This document shows, piece by piece, positions 37,006 through 44,370 of a stretch of 64,000 nt of DNA (position 1 is its first letter; every line of letters starts with the position of its first letter). The translations under genes were made by a program, and so were the position numbers. The stretch comes from Microbacterium arabinogalactanolyticum (lineage in GTDB: Bacteria > Actinomycetota > Actinomycetes > Actinomycetales > Microbacteriaceae): assembly GCF_030268005.1 (NCBI RefSeq), contig NZ_BRZC01000004.1, forward strand, positions 248,001 to 312,000, read 5' to 3'. Under the pieces are notes generated by a model, which was not told where the DNA came from, did no database searches, and was given only the letters and a program-made list of their open reading frames with translations.

Positions 37006-37698
37006 ACGGGGTCTCGGCGCCGGGCTGATGTCGAGGGTCCCGATCACCGCGTTGCGATCGAGGTTCACCGCGGTGAGCACGGCATCCGCCACCTGCTCCG
37101 GTCGGATCCAGGCGTCACCGTCGTACGGGAGCCCCTCCCAGGCACGGAGCTGCTCCTGCATCGGCGTGGCGACACGACCGGGATGGATGGAGGTGACGCG
37201 AACGCCGTTCTCCGCCTCCTCCTGTCGCAGCGCATCGGCGAACGCGCGCAAGGCGAACTTGCTCGCGCTGTATGCCCCGGAACCGGCGATCGAACGGTGG
37301 CCGAGCCCGGAGTTGATCAGGATCACCTGTCCCGACGCGCGCCGCAGTGCGGGGAGCAGCACGCGTGTCAGCTCCACAGGCGCGAGCACGTTGACCTCGA
37401 GGCTCTCACGCCACTGGGCGGGGTCGAGGTCCTCGGTCGAGCCCATGTGCAGCACTCCCGCGCTGTGCACGAGCACATCGAGCCGGTCGATCTCCTCTGC
37501 GATTCCGGAGATCTGCGTGCCGTCGGCGAGGTCAGCCGGATGCACCTCAGCCGAGGGCAGCGCCGCCGCGAGTTCGCCGAGCGCTCCGCGGTTGCGCCCG
37601 ATGAGGTGAACATGGTGCGTCGCCGCGAGTGCGGCGGCGATCGCACGGCCGATTCCACTGGTCGCACCGGTGACGAGGGCTGTACTGGTCGTGGTCAT
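36994..37698 (-). CDS. Short-chain dehydrogenase/reductase
   Basis: A 234-aa classical SDR. The NAD(P) site is TGATSGIGRAIA (about 10-21), the structural NSAG-like motif is HSAGVLH, and the catalytic residues are Ser in INSGLGHRS, Tyr and Lys in YSASK. The Arg in GRN after beta-2 suggests NADP preference. Substrate unknown. CAGGCT ends 6 nt before the ATG, so it is probably leaderless. It overlaps the neighbouring GNAT gene tail to tail. Confidence 0.92.
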   Translation of the reverse strand: MTTTSTALVTGATSGIGRAIAAALAATHHVHLIGRNRGALGELAAALPSAEVHPADLADGTQISGIAEEIDRLDVLVHSAGVLHMGSTEDLDPAQWRESLEVNVLAPVELTRVLLPALRRASGQVILINSGLGHRSIAGSGAYSASKFALRAFADALRQEEAENGVRVTSIHPGRVATPMQEQLRAWEGLPYDGDAWIRPEQVADAVLTAVNLDRNAVIGTLDISPAPRPRSDR

Positions 37699-37781
37699 CC
37701 ACCCAGCCTGTCACAGCGCATCGCCCGGCTGCGCATGGGCCGCGCCCAAGCCGCACGGCGCCTGTGGTTAGGCTTGCGGAC

Positions 37782-38939
37782 ATGACCGGAGCCCCTGACG
37801 ACCTCGATCTCCTCGCCGCCGGCGATCCCGCCAGTCCCCCTCAGAGACTCGCCGACATCGCAGCCCGCCGGTACGATCTGCACGCGGTCATCGCCGCCAA
37901 TCCGAGCACCTACCCCGAACTGCGTCAGTGGATCGGACAGGTGAATCCCGGCTACGCGCAGCAGGTCACCGTTCGGTCGGCCTCCGCTGCTCCGCCCTAC
38001 GCGGGCGCACCGTACGGGAATGGTTTCGCGGCACCACCGGTCGCACCGCGCCGCAAGGGGCTCGGATGGATCTTCGCCGGCTGCGGGTGCGTGACCCTCG
38101 TCGCGGGCATCGTGATCGCCGCCGTCGTGATCGGCGGGCTGGGCGCCTCCACCGCGGGCGGTGGAGGGTCGGACGGCGGCCGTCCCACCGCCTCGACGAT
38201 CGAGGAGCAGCTCGCCGTCATCCGCACCGAGAGCGCGGAGTACGAGAAGCTCGCGGCCCAGCTCGACGGCAACCCCGTCGCCCCCCTGGTCACTCAGCCC
38301 ACCAGGTTCCAGCGGCTCCAGGCCGATGCGGAAGCGCTCAAGGCGAGCACGGCCCTCGAGAAGGTCAGACAGGCGCAGGCGCGGACGCTCGCCGAGCGGG
38401 CGACCGAGTACCGCTCCGATCTGCAGCGGCTCATCACCGCCGCGGAGGGCCGCCGCGCGAACGCGTCCGGGACCAGCGAGGAACAGCTCGTCGACAGCGC
38501 GGGGAACGGCTTCATCGACATCCAGTGGAACGCGGACTCGGAGTGCAGCACGTCCGAGAACCCGGACAGCACGACGGCAGGATGCACGACGAGCAACCCG
38601 GAAGAGCTGATCGTGCACATCCTCCCGCCCGAGAAGAGGCTCGGCGGGGAGGAGGCCGCTCGCCTCACGACTCTGCACGAGCTGGCGCACCTGTACCAGT
38701 ACACCGATGTGGAGACCACCGCCGACGGCGAAGTGGGTCCGGCGATGAAGCTCAAGAACGCCGGGCTGTTCCAGGGCAGCGGCGAGGTCATGTCGGACTG
38801 CTACGCCCTCACCTACCTCGGCCTGAACTCCCTCACCGTCGGAGACGCCACGCTCGGCTACGGCTACGTCTGCAACGACTCCGAGCGGCAGGCGATCAGG
38901 GACTGGGCGAAGGCGATCCACGCCCCCATGCCGGGCTGA
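37782..38939 (+). CDS. Membrane-anchored protein with N-terminal LRV-like domain and extracellular HELAH metallopeptidase-like domain
   Basis: A 385-aa protein in three parts. Residues 1-55 resemble the leucine-rich repeat variant segment seen at the front of many actinobacterial membrane proteins. After a Pro/Ala/Gly-rich linker comes one membrane helix (about 94-120), followed by a coiled region (140-225). The C-terminal domain has HELAH (299-303) and Glu335 in GSGEVMSDC, a possible zinc site like that of gluzincins, and four Cys (255, 268, 340, 364) fit for disulfides. The catalytic call is an inference. TAGGCT ends 7 nt before the ATG, so the mRNA is likely leaderless. Confidence 0.72.
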   Translation: MTGAPDDLDLLAAGDPASPPQRLADIAARRYDLHAVIAANPSTYPELRQWIGQVNPGYAQQVTVRSASAAPPYAGAPYGNGFAAPPVAPRRKGLGWIFAGCGCVTLVAGIVIAAVVIGGLGASTAGGGGSDGGRPTASTIEEQLAVIRTESAEYEKLAAQLDGNPVAPLVTQPTRFQRLQADAEALKASTALEKVRQAQARTLAERATEYRSDLQRLITAAEGRRANASGTSEEQLVDSAGNGFIDIQWNADSECSTSENPDSTTAGCTTSNPEELIVHILPPEKRLGGEEAARLTTLHELAHLYQYTDVETTADGEVGPAMKLKNAGLFQGSGEVMSDCYALTYLGLNSLTVGDATLGYGYVCNDSERQAIRDWAKAIHAPMPG

Positions 38940-39011
38940 TCGACGAGAGCCATTCGGCGTCGCGGTCACAGCGGCGCCGATGCATCGACATCGCCGCTGA
39001 GCGCCGGTGGC

Positions 39012-40334
39012 CTACCGCGCGGCGGGCGCCCTGCCCAGCTGGATGAGCTGCGGTTCAGCCGCGCAGCAGGATCCCGAGCCTGGCTGCTCGCCGGGTGCAT
39101 CGAACAGCCCTGAGCCGCCGCACACGCCGGTTTCAGGGAGGACCAGTTCCACGCGCTCCGCGGCCTCGCGGTCGCCGGCGATCGCTGCGACGACGCTGCG
39201 CACCTGCTCGAACCCGGTGAGGGCGAGGAACGTCGGCGCGCGGCCGTACGACTTCGCGCCGACGATGTAGAAGCCCGGCTCGGGCTGCTGGAGATCGGCC
39301 GCGCCGGTGGCGCGGACCGACCCGCAGGAGTGCACGTTCGGGTCGACCTCGGCGGCGATCTTCGCGGGCGCCTGGAGCCGGACGTCGAGATCGACACGCA
39401 TCTCAGACAGGAAGGACAGGTCAGGCCGGAACCCTGTGGCGACGAAGATCCGCGCGGCGGGCTCCAGTCTGCGCCCGTCCTCCGCCACGAGCACTGCCTG
39501 CCCTCCGTCGAGGACGATCTGCTCGGTGCGGAACCCCGTCACGAGGCGGACGAGTCCCGAATCGACGGCATCCTTGGCCCGCTGCCCCAGGGCGCCGCGC
39601 TCGGGCAGCTCATCCGAACTGCCCCCGCCGAAGGTGTTCCCGACGGCGCCGCGGCGCAGCACCCAGGTGACCCGCGTCCCGGGGGCGCTCTTGGCCACCC
39701 GCGAGAGCACGCCGATGGTCGTCGCAGCCGAGTGGCCGTTGCCGACCACGACGACGTGTCGGCCCGCGAGCGCGCTCGCTTCCTCGGACGCGGGCATGCG
39801 GTGCGCGAGCAGACCGGCGTCCGCCGCCGCTCTCTCGCCGAGAGCAGGAAGTCCGTCAGCACCGGCCGGGTTGGGCATCCGCCAGGTTCCCGACGCGTCG
39901 ATCACGGCGCTCGCCTCGATCCGCTCCTCGGCGCCGTCCGGCCGCTCGATGTGGACGACGAAAGGCTGATCGGCACGGCCAGCATCGACGGAGAGGTCCC
40001 GGCCCTTGCGCCCCACGCCCACCACGCGCGCACCGTACCGGACGCGATCGCCGAGGACTGCGGCGAGGGGTGCGAGGTAGTCCTCGATCCACTGGGCGCC
40101 CGTCGGATATCCCTGGACGGGGCCGGTCCATCCGGTCGGCTCCAGCAGGCGACGCGATGCGGGATCGATGAGCTCCGACCAGCGAGAGAACAGCCGCACG
40201 TGGCCCCACTCGGCGACGGCCGAGGCGGCGGCGTCGCCTGACTCCAGCACCAGCGGCGTGAGCCCGCGCTCGAGCAGGTGAGCGGCGGCCGCCAGCCCCT
40301 GGGGGCCGGCGCCGATGATGACGATGGGATTCAC
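39012..40334 (-). CDS. FAD/NAD(P)-binding monooxygenase-like protein (ArsO-like)
   Basis: A 440-aa flavoprotein of the ArsO/YpdA-like group. The FAD motif GAGPQGLAAAAHL lies near the N-terminus and a second nucleotide motif, VVVGNGHSAATT, is in the middle; IFVATGFRPD is the usual ATG motif. The C-terminal tail ends in a Cys-containing segment (SGSCCAAEP). GTG 40334 has GTGGAGGT upstream and is the family start. It is divergent from an ArsR regulator and probably oxidises an arsenical or a thiol compound; the substrate is not proven. Confidence 0.82.
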   Translation of the reverse strand: MNPIVIIGAGPQGLAAAAHLLERGLTPLVLESGDAAASAVAEWGHVRLFSRWSELIDPASRRLLEPTGWTGPVQGYPTGAQWIEDYLAPLAAVLGDRVRYGARVVGVGRKGRDLSVDAGRADQPFVVHIERPDGAEERIEASAVIDASGTWRMPNPAGADGLPALGERAAADAGLLAHRMPASEEASALAGRHVVVVGNGHSAATTIGVLSRVAKSAPGTRVTWVLRRGAVGNTFGGGSSDELPERGALGQRAKDAVDSGLVRLVTGFRTEQIVLDGGQAVLVAEDGRRLEPAARIFVATGFRPDLSFLSEMRVDLDVRLQAPAKIAAEVDPNVHSCGSVRATGAADLQQPEPGFYIVGAKSYGRAPTFLALTGFEQVRSVVAAIAGDREAAERVELVLPETGVCGGSGLFDAPGEQPGSGSCCAAEPQLIQLGRAPAAR

Positions 40335-40391
40335 GGAGACCTCCACGCATTGACGTTCTTCGATGTATGACATCACGATCCTGATGCTCAT

Positions 40392-40421
40392 ATCGACAGA
40401 TGTCAATACGTGAGGCAGACT
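40392..40421 (+). promoter_or_regulatory. arsR promoter and ArsR operator
   Basis: TCGACA (40393-40398) and CAGACT (40416-40421) lie exactly 17 bp apart and the latter ends 6 nt before the arsR ATG. An inverted repeat, ATCGACAGATGTCAAT (40392-40407), with half-sites of the ATTGACA type used by ArsR proteins, covers the -35 box. A second copy, ATTGACG-N-TTCGAT (40349-40364), lies nearer to the divergent flavoprotein gene. This fits joint repression of both arms. Confidence 0.65.
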
Positions 40422-40427
40422 GGAATC

Positions 40428-40769
40428 ATGAATGCCCTGCCGGTGACCATCGACGCAGCATCCGCGTCGTGCTGCACGCCCGGTGAGGCGATGGACGACG
40501 ACGCCGCACAGGGCCTGGCGAAGGTCTTCAAGGCACTGGGAGACCCGACCCGGGTGAAGCTGCTCTCGATGATCGCGGGAAGCAGTGCCGGGGAGTTGTG
40601 CGTATGCGACCTCACGGAACCCGTGGGCCTGTCCCAGCCGACGGTCTCCCACCACATGAAGCTCCTCGTGGAGGCGGACCTGGTCACCCGCGAGCAGCGC
40701 GGCAAGTGGGCTTACTACAGGCCCACCACCGGCACGCTCGCCGACGCCGCGAAGGCGCTCATCGGCTGA
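40428..40769 (+). CDS. arsR: ArsR-family metalloregulator
   Basis: A 113-aa winged-helix repressor. ELCVCDL in the alpha-3 region holds the Cys-x-Cys pair that binds As(III)/Sb(III), and LSQPTVSHHMKLL is the recognition helix. An extra Cys-Cys pair (SASCCTPGEAM) at the N-terminus could add a metal ligand, as seen in several actinobacterial ArsR proteins. ATG 40428 is preceded by CAGACT at 6 nt (leaderless). TGA/ATG overlap with the next gene. Confidence 0.93.
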   Translation: MNALPVTIDAASASCCTPGEAMDDDAAQGLAKVFKALGDPTRVKLLSMIAGSSAGELCVCDLTEPVGLSQPTVSHHMKLLVEADLVTREQRGKWAYYRPTTGTLADAAKALIG

Positions 40770-41308
40770 TGGGGACGATCGGGATCCGGCCCATGTCGCC
40801 GTCCGACTGGCCGGACGTCGAGCAGATCTACCGCGCCGGGATCGCGACAGGGCAGGCCACATTCGAGTCGGAGCCGCCGCCGTCATGGCAGGCCTTCGCG
40901 TCGGGCAAGCTGCCGCATCTCATGCTCGTCGCCCTTGAGGACTCGATCGTCGTGGGTTGGGCGGCGGCAGGCCCCGTCTCCGTCCGCGCGGTGTACCGCG
41001 GGGTGGTCGAGCACTCGGTCTACGTCGCGCCCCGAGCCGCCGGCCGCGGCGTCGGTCGCATGCTGCTCGCAGAACTGATCCGGGCTGCCGAAAGCTCAGG
41101 CGTCTGGACCATCCAGTCGTCGGTGTTCCCCGAGAACACCGCCAGCCTCCGCCTGCACGAGCACGCCGGCTTCCGGCGCGTGGGACGGCGCGAGCGAATC
41201 GCCCTCATGTCGTACGGTCCCTTCGCGGGTCGGTGGCGCGACACGGTTCTGATCGAACGTCGGTCTGACGATCCGCCGGTCACCGCACCGGTGTCCGGCG
41301 CCCTCTGA
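40769..41308 (+). CDS. GNAT acetyltransferase, ArsN1-like
   Basis: A 179-aa acetyltransferase similar to phosphinothricin acetyltransferases and ArsN1, which acetylates the arsenic-containing antibiotic arsinothricin. Typical stretches are IYRAGIATGQATFESEPP, VAPRAAGRGVGRMLL and IFPENTASLRLHEHAGF-like SVFPENTASLRLHEHAGF. The ATG overlaps the arsR stop (TGATG), so the pair is co-translated. ArsN1 is favoured over other Pat-like enzymes by its arsR neighbour only. Confidence 0.8.
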   Translation: MGTIGIRPMSPSDWPDVEQIYRAGIATGQATFESEPPPSWQAFASGKLPHLMLVALEDSIVVGWAAAGPVSVRAVYRGVVEHSVYVAPRAAGRGVGRMLLAELIRAAESSGVWTIQSSVFPENTASLRLHEHAGFRRVGRRERIALMSYGPFAGRWRDTVLIERRSDDPPVTAPVSGAL

Positions 41309-41388
41309 GATGAGCCCTCACCACCGTGATGTGCACGGCGCACCACGCGGGGCCTTCACGCGCGATACTGCCGAAGGTCGGCTGAAAA

Positions 41389-42288
41389 TCAGAAGGAGCG
41401 CCGGCGCTGACAGCGCGGGCAGAAGTGGCTCGAGCGGTTCATGAACGCCGTCCGACGGATCGGTCCGCCGCAGCGCGGGCACGCCTCTCCCTCGCGGCCA
41501 TAGGCGTTCAGGGAGTGGGCGAAGTAGCCGGCCTGCCCGTTCACGTTCACGTACTGGGCGTCGAAACTGGTGCCGCCCTCGGCGAGGGCCTTCTGCAGCA
41601 CCAGCCGCACTTCGGCCAGGAGCCGGCGCACGGCTTGGGATGAGAGGGCGCGGCCTTCGGTCTCGGGGTGGATCCGCGCTGCCCACAGCGACTCGTCCGC
41701 ATAGATGTTCCCGATTCCGCTGACCAGCGTCTGGTCGAGCAGCGTGCGCTTGATGGCGCTGGCCTTACGGCGCACGGATGCGGTGAAGCGAGCATCGTCG
41801 AAGGCGGGATCGAGGGCGTCCCGCGCGATGTGCACGACCTGGGACGGGACGAGCGCGCGGTCCGTGCCGAAGCCACCCGCCGCATCGTCTCCTGTGGGCA
41901 CGAGGCCGTCGATCGCCAGCGAGCCGAACGTCCGCTGATCGGCGAACACCACAGCCAGGCGTCCGTGCTGAGGGTGCTCGATGTGCAGACGGACACGCTC
42001 GTGACGCTCCGCCACGGCATCCGGCGCGCGGAGCAGCATCTGGCCGCTCATGCCGAGATGCGCGACCACGGCATCCGTCTCCCCCTCCAGGGGAAGCCAA
42101 AGGAACTTGCCGCGGCGCGCCGCGGCTGTCATGACACGACCCTCGAGGCGCCCGACGAAGTCGGCGGCGCCGAGCGGATGCCGGGTCAGCGCGCGTTCGT
42201 CGAGGACGTCCACCGAGGTGACGCGCGCGCCGACGACCGCCGGCGCAAGCCCGGATCGGACGACCTCGACCTCAGGAAGCTCGGGCAC
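41389..42288 (-). CDS. mutM: Formamidopyrimidine-DNA glycosylase (Fpg/MutM)
   Basis: Removes 8-oxoguanine and formamidopyrimidines from DNA and nicks the abasic site. The 299-aa protein starts MPELPEVEVVR (Pro2 nucleophile, Glu3), has Lys in RRGKFLWLPL, the helix-two-turn-helix around GIGNIYADESL, and a zinc finger at the C-terminus (CPRCGG and CPRCQ). It is the last gene in the operon yceD-rpmF-rnc-mutM, starting 8 nt after rnc. Confidence 0.97.
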   Translation of the reverse strand: MPELPEVEVVRSGLAPAVVGARVTSVDVLDERALTRHPLGAADFVGRLEGRVMTAAARRGKFLWLPLEGETDAVVAHLGMSGQMLLRAPDAVAERHERVRLHIEHPQHGRLAVVFADQRTFGSLAIDGLVPTGDDAAGGFGTDRALVPSQVVHIARDALDPAFDDARFTASVRRKASAIKRTLLDQTLVSGIGNIYADESLWAARIHPETEGRALSSQAVRRLLAEVRLVLQKALAEGGTSFDAQYVNVNGQAGYFAHSLNAYGREGEACPRCGGPIRRTAFMNRSSHFCPRCQRRRSF

Positions 42289-42296
42289 GGCGCGAT

Positions 42297-43007
42297 TCAG
42301 GCGGCGCCGGACTCGGTGACGCGCAGACTCAGCTCGCGCCAGGCGGTGAGAGCTGCGGCCATCTCGGCGGTCTTCTTGCTGGTGCCCTGTCCGGTGCTGG
42401 CGAGCTCGCCGACCGTGACCGTCGCCGTGAAGACACGGTTGTGGTCGGGCCCCGAGGACTCCACGGTGTACTCCGGTGGCGTGCGCCCCAGACGCGCGGC
42501 CAGCTCCTGCAGGCTCGTCTTGGGGTCCATCGCCGCGCCGTAGCGCTCGGGGTCGGCCAGCAGCGGCTCGGTCAGTCGCAGCACGAGAGCCTCGGCGGCC
42601 TTCGCCCCGGCGGACAGATAGGTCGCACCGAAGACGGCCTCCATGGTGTCCGCGAGGATCGAATCCTTGTCGCGACCGCCGGTCTGCTCTTCGCCGCGTC
42701 CCAGCCGAAGGTGCGCGCCCAGCCCGATGGCACGGGCCACCTCGGCCAGCGCGACGGTCGAGACGACGCTGGCGCGCCGCTTGGCGAGTTCGCCCTCGTC
42801 GAGATCCGGGTGCGTTGTGAACAGCATCACCGTCACGGCGATGCCCAGCACGGAGTCCCCGAGGAACTCCAGCCGTTCGTTGTGCGGGATCCCGCCGTGC
42901 TCGTACGCGTACGAACGATGCGTCAGTGCCCGCTCAAGAAGCTCGGCGTCGATATCGACGCCGAGCTTCTCGATGAGAGCCTGTGCCCCCGCGGAATCCT
43001 CCGCCAT
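42297..43007 (-). CDS. rnc: Ribonuclease III
   Basis: Cleaves double-stranded RNA and processes rRNA and other transcripts. The 236-aa product has the signature ERLEFLGDSVLGIAVT with catalytic Glu and Asp residues, a second acidic set in LADTMEAVFGA, and a C-terminal dsRNA-binding domain (from about 160; DPKTSLQELAARLG). It lies 10 nt after rpmF in the conserved yceD-rpmF-rnc-mutM order. Confidence 0.97.
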   Translation of the reverse strand: MAEDSAGAQALIEKLGVDIDAELLERALTHRSYAYEHGGIPHNERLEFLGDSVLGIAVTVMLFTTHPDLDEGELAKRRASVVSTVALAEVARAIGLGAHLRLGRGEEQTGGRDKDSILADTMEAVFGATYLSAGAKAAEALVLRLTEPLLADPERYGAAMDPKTSLQELAARLGRTPPEYTVESSGPDHNRVFTATVTVGELASTGQGTSKKTAEMAAALTAWRELSLRVTESGAA

Positions 43008-43017
43008 GATCGCCTGA

Positions 43018-43227
43018 TCAGACGTCGGCGACCTTGCGGCCCTTGTACTCGAGGAACAGCTCGGTGCCCTGCGAGTCGGTGACGACCTTCGCCTGGTGCG
43101 GGCGGCTGTAGACGACCTGACCGTTCTCGACGGTCTTCACCAGGGCGACGGGAGCCGCCTTCCACTGCGCACGACGGCTGCGGGTGTTGGAACGGGAGAC
43201 CTTGCGCTTCGGGGGGTTACCGGCCAT
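43018..43227 (-). CDS. rpmF: 50S ribosomal protein L32
   Basis: A 69-aa ribosomal protein starting MAGNPPKRKVSRSNTRSRRA. The two Cys pairs of the zinc-binding L32 form are missing (no Cys), so this is the Cys-minus variant, which in other Actinobacteria takes over when zinc is scarce or is the sole form. The start ATG 43227 has AGAGAG upstream. Only 2 nt separate it from yceD. Confidence 0.94.
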   Translation of the reverse strand: MAGNPPKRKVSRSNTRSRRAQWKAAPVALVKTVENGQVVYSRPHQAKVVTDSQGTELFLEYKGRKVADV

Positions 43228-43229
43228 GA

Positions 43230-43790
43230 CTAGCTCTCTTCTTTCTCGGCGCCGCGGCTCCCTGCCGGGGCGTCCTGGTCTGTGATCTGGCGGAGCGCGC
43301 TCCATCGAGGATCGATGGGAGCGGTGCTCTCTGCGTCGGTGCTCACGGTCAGCTTCTCGCCCGTGCTCGGGTCGAGACCCGGGCAATCCGGCTGACACAC
43401 CGGCTGAAATGGAAGCGACAATACGACCGCATCCCTGACCAGAGTTTCAAGATCCACGTGGTCGTCTTGAACTTCGAAGTCAGTTTCTTCCTCACCAGGA
43501 TACGCGAAAAGCTCCTGGAACTCGACTTCGACAGGCGCAGTGATGTCGGTGAGGCAGCGACCGCACACTCCGACGTAGTCGGAATCGGCCGTTCCGGAGA
43601 CCAGAATGCCTTCGTGGACCGACTCCAGACGCACGTCGAGGTCGATGCTCTCGCCTGCTTCGACGACCACGATGCCCTCCCCCCACTTGTCGGCAAGGGT
43701 CACCGAGAAGCGGTGCTCGCGCATCTCCCCCGGCTTGCGGGTGATGTCGCGGACGGGCAGGACGAAAGGTCCGTTGACTCGGGTCTTCAC
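43230..43790 (-). CDS. yceD: YceD/DUF177 family protein
   Basis: A 186-aa protein of the DUF177 family, linked by position and experiment in other bacteria to 23S rRNA accumulation. It keeps CGRCL and the acidic ELFAYPGEE region and two further Cys (CQPDCPGL) that may bind metal. The GTG start at 43790 has a TAGAAT -10 box exactly 6 nt upstream, so the whole yceD-rpmF-rnc-mutM transcript is probably leaderless. Confidence 0.92.
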   Translation of the reverse strand: MKTRVNGPFVLPVRDITRKPGEMREHRFSVTLADKWGEGIVVVEAGESIDLDVRLESVHEGILVSGTADSDYVGVCGRCLTDITAPVEVEFQELFAYPGEEETDFEVQDDHVDLETLVRDAVVLSLPFQPVCQPDCPGLDPSTGEKLTVSTDAESTAPIDPRWSALRQITDQDAPAGSRGAEKEES

Positions 43791-43847
43791 CTGACGATTC
43801 TACCGGCTCGGATGCTGTGAAGGCCCGATGCGCTCGGGCCGGGCCCC

Positions 43848-44345
43848 TCAGATGCCCCGCGCACCCGTGTCGAGGAACGCCGCGACCGCCGGGGGCACGA
43901 ACGGCGAGACGTCGCCGCCGAGCGACGCCACCTGCCGCACGAGCGAGCTGGAGACGAGGGCGTGCGCCGGGTCCGGCAGCAGGAACACCGTCTCGATGTC
44001 GGCGAGGTGCCGGTTCACGATCGCCATCGGCGACTCGTAGGCGACGTCGACCTGGGAGCGGATGCCTTTGACCAGCACTCCCGCGTCCACGTCGCGCGCG
44101 TAGTCGACTAGGAGGCCCATGCTCCACGAGCCGACGACGATGTGCCCCTCGATGCCTGCCTCGGCGATCGACTGCTCCAGCAGGCTCAGACGCTGCGCGA
44201 TCGGCAGCATGGCCGCCTTGCCCGGGTTGTGCACCACGAGCACGTGCAGTTCCTCGTACAGGCGCGCCGCGCGGCGGATCACATCGAGGTGACCGAGCGT
44301 AGGCGGGTCGAAGGAACCGGGGACGACGGCGATCCGACTGTTCAC
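43848..44345 (-). CDS. coaD: Pantetheine-phosphate adenylyltransferase
   Basis: Penultimate enzyme of coenzyme A synthesis, adding AMP to 4'-phosphopantetheine. The 165-aa product has [16 protein letters not shown] with the (T/H)xGH nucleotide motif and the [14 protein letters not shown] motif (ISSSxxR). The GTG start at 44345 follows a TAGGCT box by 6 nt (leaderless). It ends upstream of yceD on the same strand after a 57-nt gap. Confidence 0.97.
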   Translation of the reverse strand: MNSRIAVVPGSFDPPTLGHLDVIRRAARLYEELHVLVVHNPGKAAMLPIAQRLSLLEQSIAEAGIEGHIVVGSWSMGLLVDYARDVDAGVLVKGIRSQVDVAYESPMAIVNRHLADIETVFLLPDPAHALVSSSLVRQVASLGGDVSPFVPPAVAAFLDTGARGI

Positions 44346-44370
44346 GCTCTCAGCCTAGGCCCCCGGACCC

